A DNA stretch of 64,000 nucleotides from Collimonas fungivorans Ter331 (lineage in GTDB: Bacteria; Pseudomonadota; Gammaproteobacteria; Burkholderiales; Burkholderiaceae_D), in contig NC_015856.1 of assembly GCF_000221045.1 (NCBI RefSeq), positions 1,831,317-1,895,316 of the forward strand, given 5' to 3'. Shown one piece after another: positions 55,710-64,000 of the stretch. The translations under genes and the position numbers were made by a program. Each line of letters starts with the position of its first letter. Position 1 is the first letter of the stretch. Under the pieces are notes generated by a model. The model was not told where the DNA came from, ran no database searches, and saw only the letters and a program-made list of their open reading frames with translations.

Positions 55710-57194
55710 ATGTCAACTTTCCCTCTTCTCAGCCTCGCGATCTGGTGTCCGGTCGCGTTCGGTATCCTGGTCCTGGCAGTAGGCCGCGACGATAATCCAA
55801 CCCTGGTGCGCTGGCTGTCGCTGCTCGGCGCAGCGGTCAGCTTCGTAGTGACGCTGCCTCTGGTCTGCGGCTTCGACAATGCCTTCCACGGCATGCAGTT
55901 TGTTGAAAAAACCACTTGGATCGACCGTTTTAACGTCAATTACTACCTCGGCATCGACGGCATTTCGCTGTGGTTCGTGCCGTTGACAGCGTTCATTACA
56001 GTGCTGGTGGTGATTTCCGCCTGGCAGGTGATCGAGAAAAAAGTCGCGCAGTACATGGGTGCTTTCCTGATCCTGTCGGGCCTGATGATCGGCGTCTTCT
56101 GCGCGCTGGACGGCATGCTGTTCTACGTGTTTTTCGAAGCCACGCTGGTTCCGATGTTCATCATCGTCGGCGTCTGGGGCGGCGCCAACCGCGTCTATGC
56201 CGCGATCAAGTTCTTCCTGTACACCCTGATGGGTTCGCTGCTGATGCTGATCGCCTTGCTGTACCTGTACATCCAGTCGGGCGGCAGTTTCGAGATCCTG
56301 ACCTGGCACCAGCTGCCGCTGACGATGACCGCGCAGATCCTGATTTTCCTGGCGTTCCTGATGGCGTTCGCCGTCAAGGTGCCGATGTGGCCGGTGCATA
56401 CCTGGCTGCCGGATGCCCACGTGGAAGCGCCGACCGGTGGTTCCGTGGTGCTGGCGGCCATCATGCTGAAGCTGGGCGGCTACGGCTTCCTGCGTTTCTC
56501 GCTGCCGATCACGCCTGACGCCAGCCACTACCTGGCCGGTTTCATCATCACCCTGTCGCTGATCGCGGTCATTTATATCGGCCTGGTGGCGCTGGTGCAG
56601 AACGACATGAAAAAGCTGATCGCCTATTCGTCGATCGCTCACATGGGTTTTGTTACCCTCGGTTTCTTCATTTTCAACGATATCGGCCTGCAGGGCGGCA
56701 TCGTGCAAATGATCTCGCACGGTTTTGTATCGGGCGCGATGTTCCTTTGCATCGGTGTCCTGTACGACCGCATGCATACCCGCCAGATCGCCGAATACGG
56801 CGGCGTGGTCAACGTCATGCCGCGTTTCGCCGCCTTGTTCGTGCTGTTCTCGCTGGCCAATTCCGGCCTGCCGGGCACCTCCGGTTTCGTCGGCGAGTTC
56901 ATGGTGATCCTGGGTGCGGTCAAGTTCAATTTCTGGATCGGCCTGCTGGCGGCGACCGCCTTGATCCTGGGCGCGGCGTATTCGCTGTGGCTGGTCAAGC
57001 GCGTGGTGTTCGGCGCCATCACCAATTCGCATGTGAAAGAAATGCTGGACCTGAACAAGCGTGAGTTCGTCATGCTGGGTGTGCTGGCGATCGCCGTCAT
57101 TGCGATGGGCGTGTATCCGGCGCCGTTCACCGATGCGATGCAAGTATCGGTGGCCGACCTGTTGAAGCATGTCGCGGTTACCAAGTTAAACTGA
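55710..57194 (+). CDS. nuoM: NADH-quinone oxidoreductase subunit M
   Basis: A 494-residue antiporter-like proton-pumping subunit with about 14 helices. Landmarks are FVFFEATLVPMFIIVGVWGG (key Glu), FAVKVPMWPVHTWLPDAHVEAPTGGSVVLAAIMLKLGGYG (key Lys) and MKKLIAYSSIAHMGFVTLGFF. Confidence 0.97.
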   Translation: MSTFPLLSLAIWCPVAFGILVLAVGRDDNPTLVRWLSLLGAAVSFVVTLPLVCGFDNAFHGMQFVEKTTWIDRFNVNYYLGIDGISLWFVPLTAFITVLVVISAWQVIEKKVAQYMGAFLILSGLMIGVFCALDGMLFYVFFEATLVPMFIIVGVWGGANRVYAAIKFFLYTLMGSLLMLIALLYLYIQSGGSFEILTWHQLPLTMTAQILIFLAFLMAFAVKVPMWPVHTWLPDAHVEAPTGGSVVLAAIMLKLGGYGFLRFSLPITPDASHYLAGFIITLSLIAVIYIGLVALVQNDMKKLIAYSSIAHMGFVTLGFFIFNDIGLQGGIVQMISHGFVSGAMFLCIGVLYDRMHTRQIAEYGGVVNVMPRFAALFVLFSLANSGLPGTSGFVGEFMVILGAVKFNFWIGLLAATALILGAAYSLWLVKRVVFGAITNSHVKEMLDLNKREFVMLGVLAIAVIAMGVYPAPFTDAMQVSVADLLKHVAVTKLN

Positions 57195-57235
57195 TTACAC
57201 AGCGCAAGCGTTGCATAAAAATAAGCGGCAAATAA

Positions 57236-58747
57236 ATGAATAACATGAATCTGATCCCTGTTTATCCGGAAATCTTTCTGCTGATTGCGACTTCGGTCGT
57301 GCTGCTGATCGATATGTTCGTTTCGGATGCCAAGCGCTACCTTACCTATTACCTGACGCTGGCCGTGCTGGCCGTGTGTTTCGTATTGACGTTTGGCGCA
57401 TTCCAAAGCGGGGAGACGGTTTACACCTTCCACAACATGTTCGTCTCGGATCCGCTGAGCAGCCTGCTGAAGCTGGTGTCTTACGTGGCGGTGGCGATCA
57501 CGCTTGTGTATTCGCGCCGTTATGTGAGCGAGCGCGGCATGGTCGGCGGCCATCTCGGCGGCGAGTTCTACCCGTTGGCGCTGTTTACCCTGCTGGGCCA
57601 GATGGTGATGATCTCGGGCAGCAATTTCCTCAGCATCTACCTCGGCCTGGAACTGATGTCGCTGTCGCTGTATGCGCTGGTGGCGTTGCGGCGCGACAGC
57701 GCCGGCGCGACTGAAGCAGCCATGAAATATTTCGTGCTGGGCGCGATGGCTTCCGGTTTCCTGCTGTACGGGATGTCGATGCTGTACGGCGCCACCGGTT
57801 CGCTCGACCTGATTGAAGTCACCCGCGCCGCATCTTCCGGCGGCATCAACCCGACCGTGCTGCTGTTCGGCGTGGTGTTCATCGTCGCCGGCCTGGCGTT
57901 CAAGCTGGGCGCCGTGCCGTTCCACATGTGGGTGCCTGACGTCTACCAGGGCGCACCAACTGCGGTTACCCTGCTGCTGGGCGGCGCGCCCAAGCTGGCG
58001 GCTTTTGCGATTTGTTTCCGCCTGCTGGTGGAGGCGCTGTTGCCGCTGGCGACCGACTGGCAGCAAATGCTGACCGTGCTGGCGGTGCTGTCGATGGCGA
58101 TCGGTAACATCACTGCGATTGCCCAGACCAATATCAAGCGCATGCTGGCGTATTCGACCATTTCCCACATGGGCTTCATGCTGCTCGGCCTGCTGGCCGG
58201 CGTGGTCGACGGCAACCTGTTTTCGACCGCCAATGCGTATAGCTCGGCCATGTTTTATGCAATCACTTACGTGATGACCACGCTCGGTACCTTCGGCGTC
58301 ATCATGCTGTTGGCGCGCTCCGGTTTCGAAGCGGAAAACATGGACGACTTCAAAGGCTTGAACCAGCGCAGCCCGTGGTTCGCCGCGGTAATGCTGGTCC
58401 TGATGCTGTCGCTGGCGGGGATTCCGCCGATGATGGGTTTCTACGCCAAGTTGTCCGTGCTGCAGGCTGTGCTCGGCACCGGCAGCGGCCAGCTCTGGCT
58501 GGTGATTGTGGCAGTGCTGTTCTCGCTGATCGGCGCCTTCTACTACCTGCGCGTGATCAAGCTGATGTATTTTGACGAGCCGCAAGACAGCTCGCCGATC
58601 GTCGCCCACCTCGATGTGCGCGTGTTGCTCAGCCTGAACGGCCTGGCGGTGCTGGTGTTGGGCTTGTGGCCAGGCTGGCTGATGGATGCCACCACTGCAG
58701 CCATCGTGAAGACCTTGACCTCATTCCTCGGCAGAGTAGTGCAGTAA
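57236..58747 (+). CDS. nuoN: NADH-quinone oxidoreductase subunit N
   Basis: A 503-residue antiporter-like subunit, last of the complex I set. Landmarks: [90 protein letters not shown] and [23 protein letters not shown]. Full length. Confidence 0.97.
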   Translation: MNNMNLIPVYPEIFLLIATSVVLLIDMFVSDAKRYLTYYLTLAVLAVCFVLTFGAFQSGETVYTFHNMFVSDPLSSLLKLVSYVAVAITLVYSRRYVSERGMVGGHLGGEFYPLALFTLLGQMVMISGSNFLSIYLGLELMSLSLYALVALRRDSAGATEAAMKYFVLGAMASGFLLYGMSMLYGATGSLDLIEVTRAASSGGINPTVLLFGVVFIVAGLAFKLGAVPFHMWVPDVYQGAPTAVTLLLGGAPKLAAFAICFRLLVEALLPLATDWQQMLTVLAVLSMAIGNITAIAQTNIKRMLAYSTISHMGFMLLGLLAGVVDGNLFSTANAYSSAMFYAITYVMTTLGTFGVIMLLARSGFEAENMDDFKGLNQRSPWFAAVMLVLMLSLAGIPPMMGFYAKLSVLQAVLGTGSGQLWLVIVAVLFSLIGAFYYLRVIKLMYFDEPQDSSPIVAHLDVRVLLSLNGLAVLVLGLWPGWLMDATTAAIVKTLTSFLGRVVQ

Positions 58748-58751
58748 CCCT

Positions 58752-59066
58752 GTGAATGTTTCTCTCTCCAGCTGGTTCGTGATCCTGTTGGCGCTGCTGG
58801 CTGCCAACCTGCCGTTTATCAACGAACGCCTGTTCGCCCTGGTGCCGCTCAAGTCCGGCGGCCAGGCAGCGGTCAAGCCGGTCTGGGTGCGTTTGCTTGA
58901 GCTGTTTGCCCTGTATGCGCTGGTTGGTTTGTTTGCCTATGTGCTGGAAGCGAATATCGGCAATACCTTTCGCCAGGGCTGGGAATTTTATGCCGTGACC
59001 GGCTGCATGTTCCTGGTGCTGGCCTATCCCGGCTACGTGCTGCGTTACTTGAAGAAGCATCGCTGA
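58752..59066 (+). CDS. DUF2818 membrane protein at the end of the nuo operon
   Basis: A 104-residue protein with three hydrophobic segments (about residues 6-22, 48-66 and 78-94) and the DUF2818 pattern LLALLAANLPFINERLFALVPL and GWEFYAVTGCMFLVLAYPGYVLRYLKKHR. It starts with GTG only 4 bases after the nuoN stop, so it is translated with the complex I genes. DUF2818 is found mainly in betaproteobacteria at this position; its function is unknown. A role in complex I assembly or stability is inferred only from position. Confidence 0.88.
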   Translation: MNVSLSSWFVILLALLAANLPFINERLFALVPLKSGGQAAVKPVWVRLLELFALYALVGLFAYVLEANIGNTFRQGWEFYAVTGCMFLVLAYPGYVLRYLKKHR

Positions 59067-59156
59067 CCTGGCTTCCTGCCTGGCGGCTCGGCCCGCAGCC
59101 AGCGCCTGCATTACAATCTTCCACTCGTCTGCCTTATCTTTCCTCGGAGTTCCCGC

Positions 59157-59714
59157 ATGGATAGTCACCTGATAGAAACCCGGATCGCCAGCGCCGAAGC
59201 TTATGACGGCGACTTCCTCAAAGTGCAGCGCGATACGGTGCAGCTGCCCGACGGCAAAGCGACCACGCGCGAATACATCAAGCACCCTGGTGCAGTAGTC
59301 ATCCTGCCGCTGTTCGAAGATGGTTCGGTCTTGCTTGAACGCCAATACCGTTATCCGCTGGAGCGCGTGTTCATTGAATATCCGGCCGGGAAAATCGATT
59401 CGGGCGAAGATCACCTGGACTGCGCCAAGCGCGAATTGCTGGAAGAGACTGGTTATACCGCGACCGAATGGCAGCACGTCTGCACCATCCACAATGCGAT
59501 TGCCTATTCCGATGAGCACCTGGAGCTGTACCTGGCGCGCGGCCTGGTCGGTGGCGAGCGCAAGCTGGACGATGGCGAATTCCTGGATGTCTTCAAGGCG
59601 CCGCTGGCGGACATGCTGAGCTGGGTGAGGGAAGGAAAGGTGACCGACGTCAAAACCGTGATCGGCACCTTCTGGCTTGAAAAAATTGTCGCCGGCGATT
59701 GGAAACTGCCGTAG
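59157..59714 (+). CDS. NUDIX hydrolase, ADP-ribose pyrophosphatase type
   Basis: A 185-residue NUDIX enzyme. The NUDIX box runs GKIDSGEDHLDCAKRELLEETGY (about residues 79-101) and keeps every metal-binding Glu. The preceding HPGAVVILPLFEDGSVLLERQYRYPLERVFIEYPAG is typical of the NudF/ADP-ribose pyrophosphatase branch, which splits ADP-ribose to AMP and ribose 5-phosphate. It has an AGG-type ribosome binding site. Its TAG stop lies inside the left arm of the inverted-repeat element that follows. Confidence 0.93.
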   Translation: MDSHLIETRIASAEAYDGDFLKVQRDTVQLPDGKATTREYIKHPGAVVILPLFEDGSVLLERQYRYPLERVFIEYPAGKIDSGEDHLDCAKRELLEETGYTATEWQHVCTIHNAIAYSDEHLELYLARGLVGGERKLDDGEFLDVFKAPLADMLSWVREGKVTDVKTVIGTFWLEKIVAGDWKLP

Positions 59715-59836
59715 GGTGGGCACATCATGCCCACGCGTGAATTAACGCTACGCACATGCCTATTTCTTCTGTGCCGCGCGGATCTGTACTCCGGTTATTG
59801 CGGTCACGCGTGGGCACAAAGGCGTGCCCACCCTAC
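59711..59836. repeat. 126-bp inverted-repeat element (REP/MITE-like)
   Basis: The left arm (59711-59740) and right arm (59804-59836) share GTAGGGTGGGCAC and GCCCACGCGTGA in opposite orientation, with short different sequences inside the arms. The 60-base middle has no gene. Sequences of the GTAGGGTGGGCAC type occur as dispersed repeats in several proteobacteria. No target duplication is visible by eye. It may also terminate the two converging transcripts. Confidence 0.75.
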
Positions 59837-59847
59837 GCCTCGTCGGA

Positions 59848-61539
59848 TTACATATTCGGATAGTTCGGCCCGCCGCCGCCTTCCGGCGTCACCCACACGA
59901 TATTCTGCGTCGGATCCTTGATGTCGCAGGTTTTGCAATGCACGCAGTTTTGCGCATTGATCTGCAGCCGCTCGGTATTGTCTTCATTGGTCACGAATTC
60001 ATACACGCCGGCAGGGCAGTAGCGCGCTTCCGGCCCGGCATAGTCGCGCAGGTTGACGTTGACCGGCACGTTCGGGTCTTTCAGCGTCAGGTGGATAGGC
60101 TGGTCTTCGGCATGGTTGGTGTTGGAGATGAACACCGACGACAGGCGGTCGAAGGTCAGCTTGCCGTCCGGCTTCGGATACTTGATCGGCGCGTAATTGG
60201 CGGCCGGCTTCAGGCATTCGTGGTCGGCATGGGTGTGGCGCAGGGTCCATGGCGCCTTGCCGCCGAACACCACCTGGTCGATGCCGACCATCAACGTGCC
60301 GAGATACAGGCCCTTGCTCATCCACGGCTTGAAGTTGCGTGCCTTGTGCAGTTCCTGGTGCAGCCAGGACTGTTCAAATGCCTCGCTATAAGCCGTCAGC
60401 TCGTCGAACTGACGGTTGTTGCCCAGCGCTTCGAACGCGGCGTTGGCGGCCAGCATGCCGGTCTTGATGGCGGCGTGGCTGCCCTTGATGCGGCTGGCGT
60501 TGAGGAAGCCGGCATCGCAGCCGATCAGGGCGCCGCCAGGGAAGGTCAGCTTGGGCAGCGATTGCAGGCCGCCGGCGGTAATCGCGCGGGCGCCGTAGGA
60601 AATGCGCTTGCCGCCCTGGAAAAACTTGCTGATTTCCGGGTGCGTCTTGTAGCGCTGGAATTCTTCGTAAGGCGACAGGTAGGGGTTTTCGTAAGCCAGG
60701 CCGACCACGTAGCCGACCGCGACCTGATTGTTTTCCAGGTGGTACAGGAAAGAACCGCCGTAGGTCTGGGTATCCAGCGGCCAGCCCGCGGTATGCACGA
60801 CCAGGCCCGGCTGGTGCAGCTTGGGATCGATTTCCCATAGTTCCTTGATGCCGATTGCATAGGTCTGTGGATCCTTGCCCTTGTTCAGGTCGAACTTCGC
60901 CATCAGCTGCTTGCCCAGGTGGCCGCGCGCGCCTTCGGCAAACAAGGTGTACTTGGCGTGCAGTTCCATGCCCAGCTGGAAGGCGTCGGTAGGCTGGCCA
61001 TGGCGGTCGACGCCCATGTTGCCGGTGGCGACGCCCTTGACCGAGCCATCCTCGTTGTATAGCACTTCGGCCGCCGGGAAGCCCGGGAAAATCTCCACGC
61101 CCAGGATTTCCGCCTGCTGCCCCAGCCAGCGCACCACGTTGGCCAGCGAGATGACGTAATTGCCATGGTTCTGGAAACAGGCCGGCAGCATCCAGTTCGG
61201 CGTCTTGTAGGCTTTTTTCTCGGTCAGGAACAGGAAGCGGTCTTCGCTGACTTCGGTGGTCAGCGGCGCGCCCAGCTGTTTCCAGTCTGGCAGCAGTTCG
61301 GTCAGCGCCTGCGGGTCCATCACCGCGCCGGACAGGATATGGGCGCCGATTTCGCTGCCTTTTTCCAGCACGCAGACCGATACCTCGCGGCCTGTTTCTG
61401 CTGCCTGCTGTTTCAGCCGGATCGCCGCCGCCAGGCCGGCCGGGCCGCCGCCGACCACCACCACGTCGTATTCCATGGCTTCGCGCGGACCGTATTGTTC
61501 CAGGAGGTTCTGCTGGTTCTGCCCTTGGGTTGGAGTCAT
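59848..61539 (-). CDS. Electron transfer flavoprotein-ubiquinone oxidoreductase
   Basis: A 563-residue membrane-associated flavoprotein that passes electrons from ETF (acyl-CoA and amino acid oxidation) to ubiquinone. The FAD-binding Rossmann motif is VVVGGGPAGLAAAIRL (about residues 27-42), followed by GAHILSGAVMDP. The 4Fe-4S cluster is near the C-terminus in the pattern CVHCKTCDIKDP, with the fourth Cys in RYCPAGVYEF. A central region with KLTFPGGALIGCDAGFLNASRIKGSHAAIKTGMLAA is typical. The ATG at 61539 is preferred; a start at 61617 would add 26 residues absent from relatives. Confidence 0.96.
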   Translation of the reverse strand: MTPTQGQNQQNLLEQYGPREAMEYDVVVVGGGPAGLAAAIRLKQQAAETGREVSVCVLEKGSEIGAHILSGAVMDPQALTELLPDWKQLGAPLTTEVSEDRFLFLTEKKAYKTPNWMLPACFQNHGNYVISLANVVRWLGQQAEILGVEIFPGFPAAEVLYNEDGSVKGVATGNMGVDRHGQPTDAFQLGMELHAKYTLFAEGARGHLGKQLMAKFDLNKGKDPQTYAIGIKELWEIDPKLHQPGLVVHTAGWPLDTQTYGGSFLYHLENNQVAVGYVVGLAYENPYLSPYEEFQRYKTHPEISKFFQGGKRISYGARAITAGGLQSLPKLTFPGGALIGCDAGFLNASRIKGSHAAIKTGMLAANAAFEALGNNRQFDELTAYSEAFEQSWLHQELHKARNFKPWMSKGLYLGTLMVGIDQVVFGGKAPWTLRHTHADHECLKPAANYAPIKYPKPDGKLTFDRLSSVFISNTNHAEDQPIHLTLKDPNVPVNVNLRDYAGPEARYCPAGVYEFVTNEDNTERLQINAQNCVHCKTCDIKDPTQNIVWVTPEGGGGPNYPNM

Positions 61540-61682
61540 TGTCTCTTTACCTATAATTAATTTTTCGAACGGATGTGCTAATTGTCCGGGATTTTGCGGC
61601 AGAATGCTAGGTTTCAACGGCGGGTTAGTGCTGTTCCTCGCTTGCAGGACGCCAATTTACCGTATTCAGGAAAGTTAGTGCA

Positions 61683-62102
61683 ATGGAAAACAGAAAACAC
61701 ATTCATACCACACGCATCGCCATGCGCTGGGGCGATATGGATGCGCTGGGCCACGTCAACAACACTGTGTATTTCCGCTACATGGAGCAGGCGCGCATAG
61801 AATGGCTGCTGCAGATCGGCAGCGACTTCGATTCGCGCCACGGGCCGGTGCTGGTCAACGCCCAATGCAGTTTCCTGCGGCAGTTGAAATATCCCTGCGA
61901 AGTCGAAGTCAAATCCTATATCGGCGCCGTCGGCCGCTCCAGTTTCGAGGCGAGCTACGAAATCCGCCGCGCCGACCTGCCGGAAGTGGTGTTTGCCGAA
62001 GGCACGGCGAAGATCGTCTGGGTCGATTTCGACCTGGAAAAATCGATACCTCTACCTGAAGACCTACGCCAGTTGCTGACCAACCCGGCGCCGGTGGCTT
62101 AG
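61683..62102 (+). CDS. 4-hydroxybenzoyl-CoA thioesterase-family acyl-CoA thioesterase
   Basis: A 139-residue hotdog protein. The active-site stretch is MRWGDMDALGHVNNTVYFRYMEQARIEWL, with the catalytic Asp in GDMDA, as in YbgC and 4HBT enzymes. It also has SSFEASYEIRRADLPEVVFAEGTAKIVWVDF. It hydrolyses an acyl-CoA; substrate unknown. It is divergent from ETF-QO, which suits a role in fatty acid or amino acid oxidation. Confidence 0.9.
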   Translation: MENRKHIHTTRIAMRWGDMDALGHVNNTVYFRYMEQARIEWLLQIGSDFDSRHGPVLVNAQCSFLRQLKYPCEVEVKSYIGAVGRSSFEASYEIRRADLPEVVFAEGTAKIVWVDFDLEKSIPLPEDLRQLLTNPAPVA

Positions 62103-62106
62103 CCCA

Positions 62107-62682
62107 CTAAGCGCCTTCGCTCTGGGCAATGCCCAGCAGGCGGTGCACCAGTTCGCTGGAGGTCGAGGCGGTGAATTTTTTCATCAGGTTGGCGCGGTGC
62201 ATCTCCACCGTGCGCGGGCTCAGGCCGATCTGCTTGCCGATCAGCTTGCTGGTCTTGCCTTCCACCAGCAATGCCGCGATTTCTCGTTCGCGCGGCGACA
62301 GCGTGGATGAAGCGCGGCGCTTTTCACTCAAATCTTCAAAGGTCCAGATGCCTGCGGCATGGGTGTCTTCCGGCACCAGCGCGTGGCCGGTGACATGGCA
62401 CCAGAACAGCTCGCCGTTGGCGCGCCGCATGATTCTTTCGTCGGAATAGATGCCCTTGGCGTTCATGATAGGAACGATGCGGGCGCCGGTGCGCTCGAAC
62501 TCGTCCTGGGTCGGATACAGTACCTGGAACGACTGGCCGTTCAGTTCTCCCGGCTGGTAGGCGAACATGCGCGCCAGCGCCAGGTTGCATACCTGCATGA
62601 TGCGGCGTTCGGAGACGCACATGCCGATCGGCGCATGGGCAAAAATCGTTTCGTAGTCGACGGCTAAATTAGGCAGGGGCAC
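62107..62682 (-). CDS. PAS-LuxR transcriptional regulator
   Basis: A 191-residue one-component regulator. The N-terminal PAS domain (about residues 5-115) reads YETIFAHAPIGMCVSERRIMQVCNLALARMFAYQPGELNGQSF, and the C-terminal LuxR HTH (about 128-188) reads LSPREREIAALLVEGKTSKLIGKQIGLSPRTVEMHRANLMKKF. No receiver domain is present. It is divergent from scoAB, with a palindrome in the shared region, and is the likely regulator of acetoacetate use. The signal sensed by the PAS domain is not known. Confidence 0.92.
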   Translation of the reverse strand: MPLPNLAVDYETIFAHAPIGMCVSERRIMQVCNLALARMFAYQPGELNGQSFQVLYPTQDEFERTGARIVPIMNAKGIYSDERIMRRANGELFWCHVTGHALVPEDTHAAGIWTFEDLSEKRRASSTLSPREREIAALLVEGKTSKLIGKQIGLSPRTVEMHRANLMKKFTASTSSELVHRLLGIAQSEGA

Positions 62683-62708
62683 TTGTCGGATCAGTCTGGT
62701 GTTGGTTT

Positions 62709-62720
62709 CGTATTTTTACG
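62709..62720. promoter_or_regulatory. Candidate operator CGTA-TTTT-TACG between PAS-LuxR gene and scoA
   Basis: A 12-base perfect dyad 27 bases upstream of the PAS-LuxR start and about 90 bases before scoA. A second CGTAAA half-site lies at 62764-62769. It is placed where an autoregulated LuxR-type activator of scoAB would bind. Confidence 0.45.
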
Positions 62721-62809
62721 GTATTGTTGGAAGCAGCGCTTCGTCATATGCTAACAGACTGCACGTAAAGCAATAATAGTTGGAGTTTACACAAACAGGA
62801 GGCATTGGC

Positions 62810-63508
62810 ATGAACAAAGTTTATCCTGACGCGGCAAGCGCGTTGGCCGGCATAGTCAAAGATGGCCAGACCATCGCCGTAGGCGGCTTCGGCCTGTGCG
62901 GCATCCCTGAAGCACTGATCCTGGCGCTGCGCGATTCGGCGGTGCAGAACCTGACCGCGATTTCGAACAATGCCGGGGTCGACGGTTTCGGGCTGGGGCA
63001 ATTGCTGGCGACGCGCCAGATCAAGAAAATGATCGCCTCGTATGTCGGCGAGAACAAGGAATTCGAACGGCAGTACCTGGCCGGCGAGCTGGAGCTGGAA
63101 TTCACGCCGCAAGGTACGCTGGCGGAAAAGCTGCGCGCCGGCGGTTCCGGCATCCCGGCGTTTTTCACCAAGACCGGTGTCGGCACGCTGGTCGCCGAAG
63201 GCAAGGAAATCCGCGAATTCGACGGCGCCAAGTACGTGATGGAACGTTCGCTGGTAGCCGACATTTCGCTGGTCAAGGCCTACAAGGCGGACCGCAGCGG
63301 CAACCTGATATTCAACAAGACGGCCCGCAACTTCAACCCGAACGTGGCCATGGCAGGCAAGATCACCGTGGTGGAAGTCGAGCATCTGGTCGAGGTCGGC
63401 GAGCTCGATCCGGATCAGGTGCATACGCCCGGCATATTCGTCCACCGCATCGTGGTCAATGCGACGCCGGAAAAGCGGATCGAACAGCGCACCGTTCGCA
63501 CGGCATAA
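62810..63508 (+). CDS. scoA: 3-oxoacid CoA-transferase subunit A
   Basis: A 232-residue subunit of succinyl-CoA:3-ketoacid CoA transferase, which activates acetoacetate with CoA from succinyl-CoA. The family motif [13 protein letters not shown] is at about residues 24-36, followed by [17 protein letters not shown], the block [37 protein letters not shown] and [28 protein letters not shown]. The ATG at 62810 has a consensus AGGAGG site 7 bases before it; the in-frame codon at 62780 does not. It is followed 22 bases later by subunit B. Acetoacetate would come from the tyrosine/homogentisate and fatty acid routes. Confidence 0.95.
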   Translation: MNKVYPDAASALAGIVKDGQTIAVGGFGLCGIPEALILALRDSAVQNLTAISNNAGVDGFGLGQLLATRQIKKMIASYVGENKEFERQYLAGELELEFTPQGTLAEKLRAGGSGIPAFFTKTGVGTLVAEGKEIREFDGAKYVMERSLVADISLVKAYKADRSGNLIFNKTARNFNPNVAMAGKITVVEVEHLVEVGELDPDQVHTPGIFVHRIVVNATPEKRIEQRTVRTA

Positions 63509-63530
63509 CCCACAGAATACGGAGAACAAC

Positions 63531-64000
63531 ATGGCTTGGACACGTGACGAAATGGCCGCGCGCGCGGCAAAGGAATTGCAAGACGGGTTTTATGTCAACC
63601 TCGGCATCGGCTTGCCGACCCTGGTGGCGAACCACGTACCGCAGGAAATCGAAGTCTGGCTGCAATCGGAAAACGGCTTGCTGGGCATAGGACCGTTCCC
63701 CACCGACGATGCAGTCGATCCCGACCTCATCAACGCCGGCAAGCAGACCGTGACATCGCTGCCGGGATCCTCGTATTTCAGCTCGGCGGATTCGTTCGCC
63801 ATGATACGCGGCGGCAAAATCAACATCGCCATACTCGGCGCCATGCAGGTATCCCAGCACGGCGACCTGGCGAACTGGATGATCCCGGGCAAGATGGTCA
63901 AGGGCATGGGCGGCGCCATGGACCTGGTGGCCGGCGTCGGCAGGGTGGTGGTGCTGATGGAGCATGTCGCCAAGAGCAAGGATGGCTCGACTTCGCACAA
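63531..64000 (+). CDS. scoB: 3-oxoacid CoA-transferase subunit B, cut by window end
   Basis: The first 156 codons of the B subunit; the 3' end is outside the window. It starts [16 protein letters not shown] and has [19 protein letters not shown] and the catalytic-Glu motif [12 protein letters not shown] (Glu in ENG forms the CoA thioester), then [32 protein letters not shown] and [32 protein letters not shown] site precedes the ATG at 63531. The normal length is about 215 residues. Confidence 0.95.
   Translation, partial: MAWTRDEMAARAAKELQDGFYVNLGIGLPTLVANHVPQEIEVWLQSENGLLGIGPFPTDDAVDPDLINAGKQTVTSLPGSSYFSSADSFAMIRGGKINIAILGAMQVSQHGDLANWMIPGKMVKGMGGAMDLVAGVGRVVVLMEHVAKSKDGSTSH

Overview
This window looks like chromosomal DNA of an Oxalobacteraceae-type betaproteobacterium. 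Collimonas or a close relative is my best guess. The reasons are the general-porin type, the order secG / tRNA-Leu / nuoA-N / DUF2818 / NUDIX, ETF-ubiquinone oxidoreductase with a CoA transferase, and the high GC third-position codon use. I cannot confirm the genus without a database search. There is no prophage, integron, CRISPR array or transposase gene. It is mostly housekeeping chromosome with a few accessory islands.

Layout. 1-1.1 kb: end of a membrane-associated protein and a PaaI-type thioesterase. 1.5-4.4 kb: a small membrane protein with a CxxC motif and a TonB-dependent receptor. 4.4-6 kb: isocitrate lyase behind an AT-rich, palindrome-filled control region. 6.1-12 kb: an Lrp/AsnC regulator divergent from a five-gene run (three-part ABC transporter of the TrpXYZ type, a Glu/Leu/Phe/Val-type dehydrogenase, 4-hydroxyphenylpyruvate dioxygenase), read as an aromatic amino acid uptake and breakdown unit. 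12.2-13.4 kb: porin. 13.4-16.1 kb: modABC divergent from a short ModE-like regulator. 16.2-20 kb: CLC chloride channel, GlsB-type membrane protein, a DUF697/EcsC-like protein, and rlmJ. 20.2-27.9 kb: accessory island with a secreted BACON/beta-propeller lipoprotein, an exported SUMF1-type protein, and a TonB receptor / small-molecule kinase / PnuC set that looks like vitamin salvage. 27.9-29.1 kb: HDOD signalling protein. 29.6-34.9 kb: a minimal four-gene chaperone-usher fimbrial operon. 34.9-43.5 kb: a double-domain methylglyoxal synthase, greB, a YfcG-like GST, an aminotransferase, a PIN-domain protein with a frame-broken partner, GNAT, yaaA, a PLP ammonia-lyase, tpiA and secG.

43.6-59.7 kb: tRNA-Leu(GAG), the complete 14-gene NADH dehydrogenase I operon (nuoA to nuoN), DUF2818 and a NUDIX hydrolase. 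59.7-64 kb: a REP/MITE-like inverted-repeat element, ETF-ubiquinone oxidoreductase, a thioesterase, a PAS-LuxR regulator divergent from scoA, and the truncated start of scoB at the window edge.

The gene set as a whole points to aerobic growth on amino acids, acetate and fatty acids: complex I and ETF-QO feed quinone, isocitrate lyase allows growth on C2 units, and HPPD and CoA transferase feed acetoacetate to acetyl-CoA. The most interesting points are the tandem methylglyoxal synthase, the aromatic amino acid cluster with a dehydrogenase placed directly before HPPD, the TonB/kinase/PnuC salvage set, and the frame-broken mini-gene overlapping a PIN gene.
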